Origin: Cristatella mucedo
Lineage: Eukaryota > Bryozoa > Phylactolaemata > Cristatellidae
Direction of reading: 5' to 3'
Assembly (NCBI GenBank): GCA_009760855.2
Contig: WPIO01000066.1
Span: 1,078,501 to 1,142,500, forward strand
DNA: 64,000 nucleotides
Made by a program: the position numbers and the translations under genes. Positions 63,456-64,000 of the stretch are shown piece after piece; the stretch's first letter is position 1, and every line of letters begins with the position of its first letter. A model generated the notes under the pieces. It ran no database searches. It was not told where the DNA came from and was given only the letters and a program-made list of their open reading frames with translations.

Positions 63456-63812
63456 TTAGTACTGTAAGGGAAAAAGGTCCTGTTGCATTGTAGTTGTTTG
63501 TCGCTACGTAGCAGCTATACACTCCATCCCACGAGACGTTGGCTCTTTCAGAAAACAGCTTAATCTGAAATGTACCAATTTCAGAGATGGGAGCACATCC
63601 AGAGCGAAGCTTCCAAAGTCTGGAGTTCGATCGCCAAGTCACCGATCCCGAATTTGTCGCATTGCAGCCGCTGAACTCTCCATTTTCAGATAGTACACCT
63701 ATCATTGCTTCCACTTTGCGGGACGAACATCGAGCTCTGCATGTGACATTAATTACACTCCCGGCCAGTACTTCGAAGTGGTGCTGATCGCTATCTTCGA
63801 AAAGACAAGCAT
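63456..63812 (-). CDS. Gene R: six-cysteine Ig-like exon
   Basis: This exon is 357 nt (119 codons). The acceptor follows a pyrimidine tract ending tcctttttag, and the donor is CTAA/GTACGT, both phase 1. It starts D-A-C and shows VINVTCRARC, SGC, RSGC and SWDGVYSC, so all six cysteines of gene L exon 5 are kept. Asn-glycosylation sequons include NVT, NVS and NAT. Strand G reads FSLTVL, directly before the donor. The DG-x-Y-x-C signature marks it as Ig-like. Confidence 0.82.
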
Positions 63813-64000
63813 CTAAAAAGGACAAGACTTAAGGGAAATTTTTCTTCAAGAAAATTTGCAGCTCAAATTTTGGCATCAAGCAGTAGTTGAAACGCGAAAC
63901 CTCTAATTTCGACTGCTAGACTAACAGCATTAACTTTAAACCTTGCCGGTGGCACAGGTAGACAGCCTCTATCCTAATTTATATTTTGGCAGCTGGCGCA

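Larger units (their letters stand above)
50272..63812 (-). other. Gene R: tandem paralogue of gene L, 3' half in window
   Basis: The gene model joins minus-strand exons 63812-63456, 63334-63020, 55302-55024 and 51056-50629, with an optional further tail exon at 50536-50272. All extracellular junctions are phase 1. The exon order equals gene L exons 5, 6 and 7, followed by a transmembrane exon. The 121-nt intron between the first two exons matches the 106-nt intron in gene L. The remaining introns (about 7.7 and 4.0 kb) carry LINE copies at positions not shared with gene L, so those insertions are younger than the duplication. The signal-peptide and N-terminal Ig exons should lie to the right of the window. 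The protein is predicted to be a single-pass type I membrane protein. Confidence 0.75.

Overview
The window is metazoan nuclear DNA, AT-rich and packed with repeats. The signs are CR1/L2-type LINEs, tRNA-derived SINEs, a FLYWCH/MULE-type DNA transposon, a Gypsy LTR element, long TA and GA microsatellites, and exons with GT/AG splice sites that encode immunoglobulin-superfamily (IgSF) domains. I see no prokaryotic or plasmid features. The organism is most likely an invertebrate; I cannot name the taxon from sequence alone (a flatworm or other lophotrochozoan is only a guess).

The host genes are two tandem, same-orientation (minus strand) IgSF receptor-like genes. They were assembled by hand from splice sites, and every internal coding exon examined is symmetric phase 1-1. 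Gene L (left copy, about 37.7 down to 8.0 kb) has a TATA-like box, a short signal-peptide exon, two unusual N-terminal Ig-like/beta-sandwich exons, a canonical Ig exon with an extra cysteine pair, a six-cysteine Ig exon, an I-set-like exon and a membrane-proximal exon. Its transmembrane exon was not found and may lie left of the window. Gene R (right copy, 63.8 down to about 50.3 kb, with its 5' half right of the window) has the six-cysteine, I-set-like and membrane-proximal exons plus a transmembrane/cytoplasmic-tail exon. The three shared exons match in order, phase and cysteines, and the membrane-proximal exon is 279 nt in both. By eye they are only about 40-56% identical, so the duplication is old.

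Layout by position: 0-2.2 kb, LINE scraps, a 1 kb GA-rich satellite and a 77-bp tandem repeat. 2.2-8.0 kb, LINE copy, TA arrays and a SINE-like unit. 8.0-37.8 kb, gene L, its introns filled with at least ten LINE fragments, a dead MULE, a nested Gypsy relic, SINEs and two arrays that appear to have grown inside LINE copies. 37.8-50.2 kb, intergenic, with several family-1 LINE copies and two SINEs. 50.3-64 kb, 3' half of gene R, with a family-1 LINE (the longest open RT in the window) in one intron and a family-2 LINE in another.

LINE family 1 ends in a conserved tail near ctttatcaagtgcatt followed by ATT repeats. Family 2 ends near cagacggagata followed by CATTA repeats. All copies examined are truncated or carry stops, frameshifts or altered catalytic residues. 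The most interesting biology is the tandem IgSF receptor-like pair; any role in recognition or adhesion is inference.
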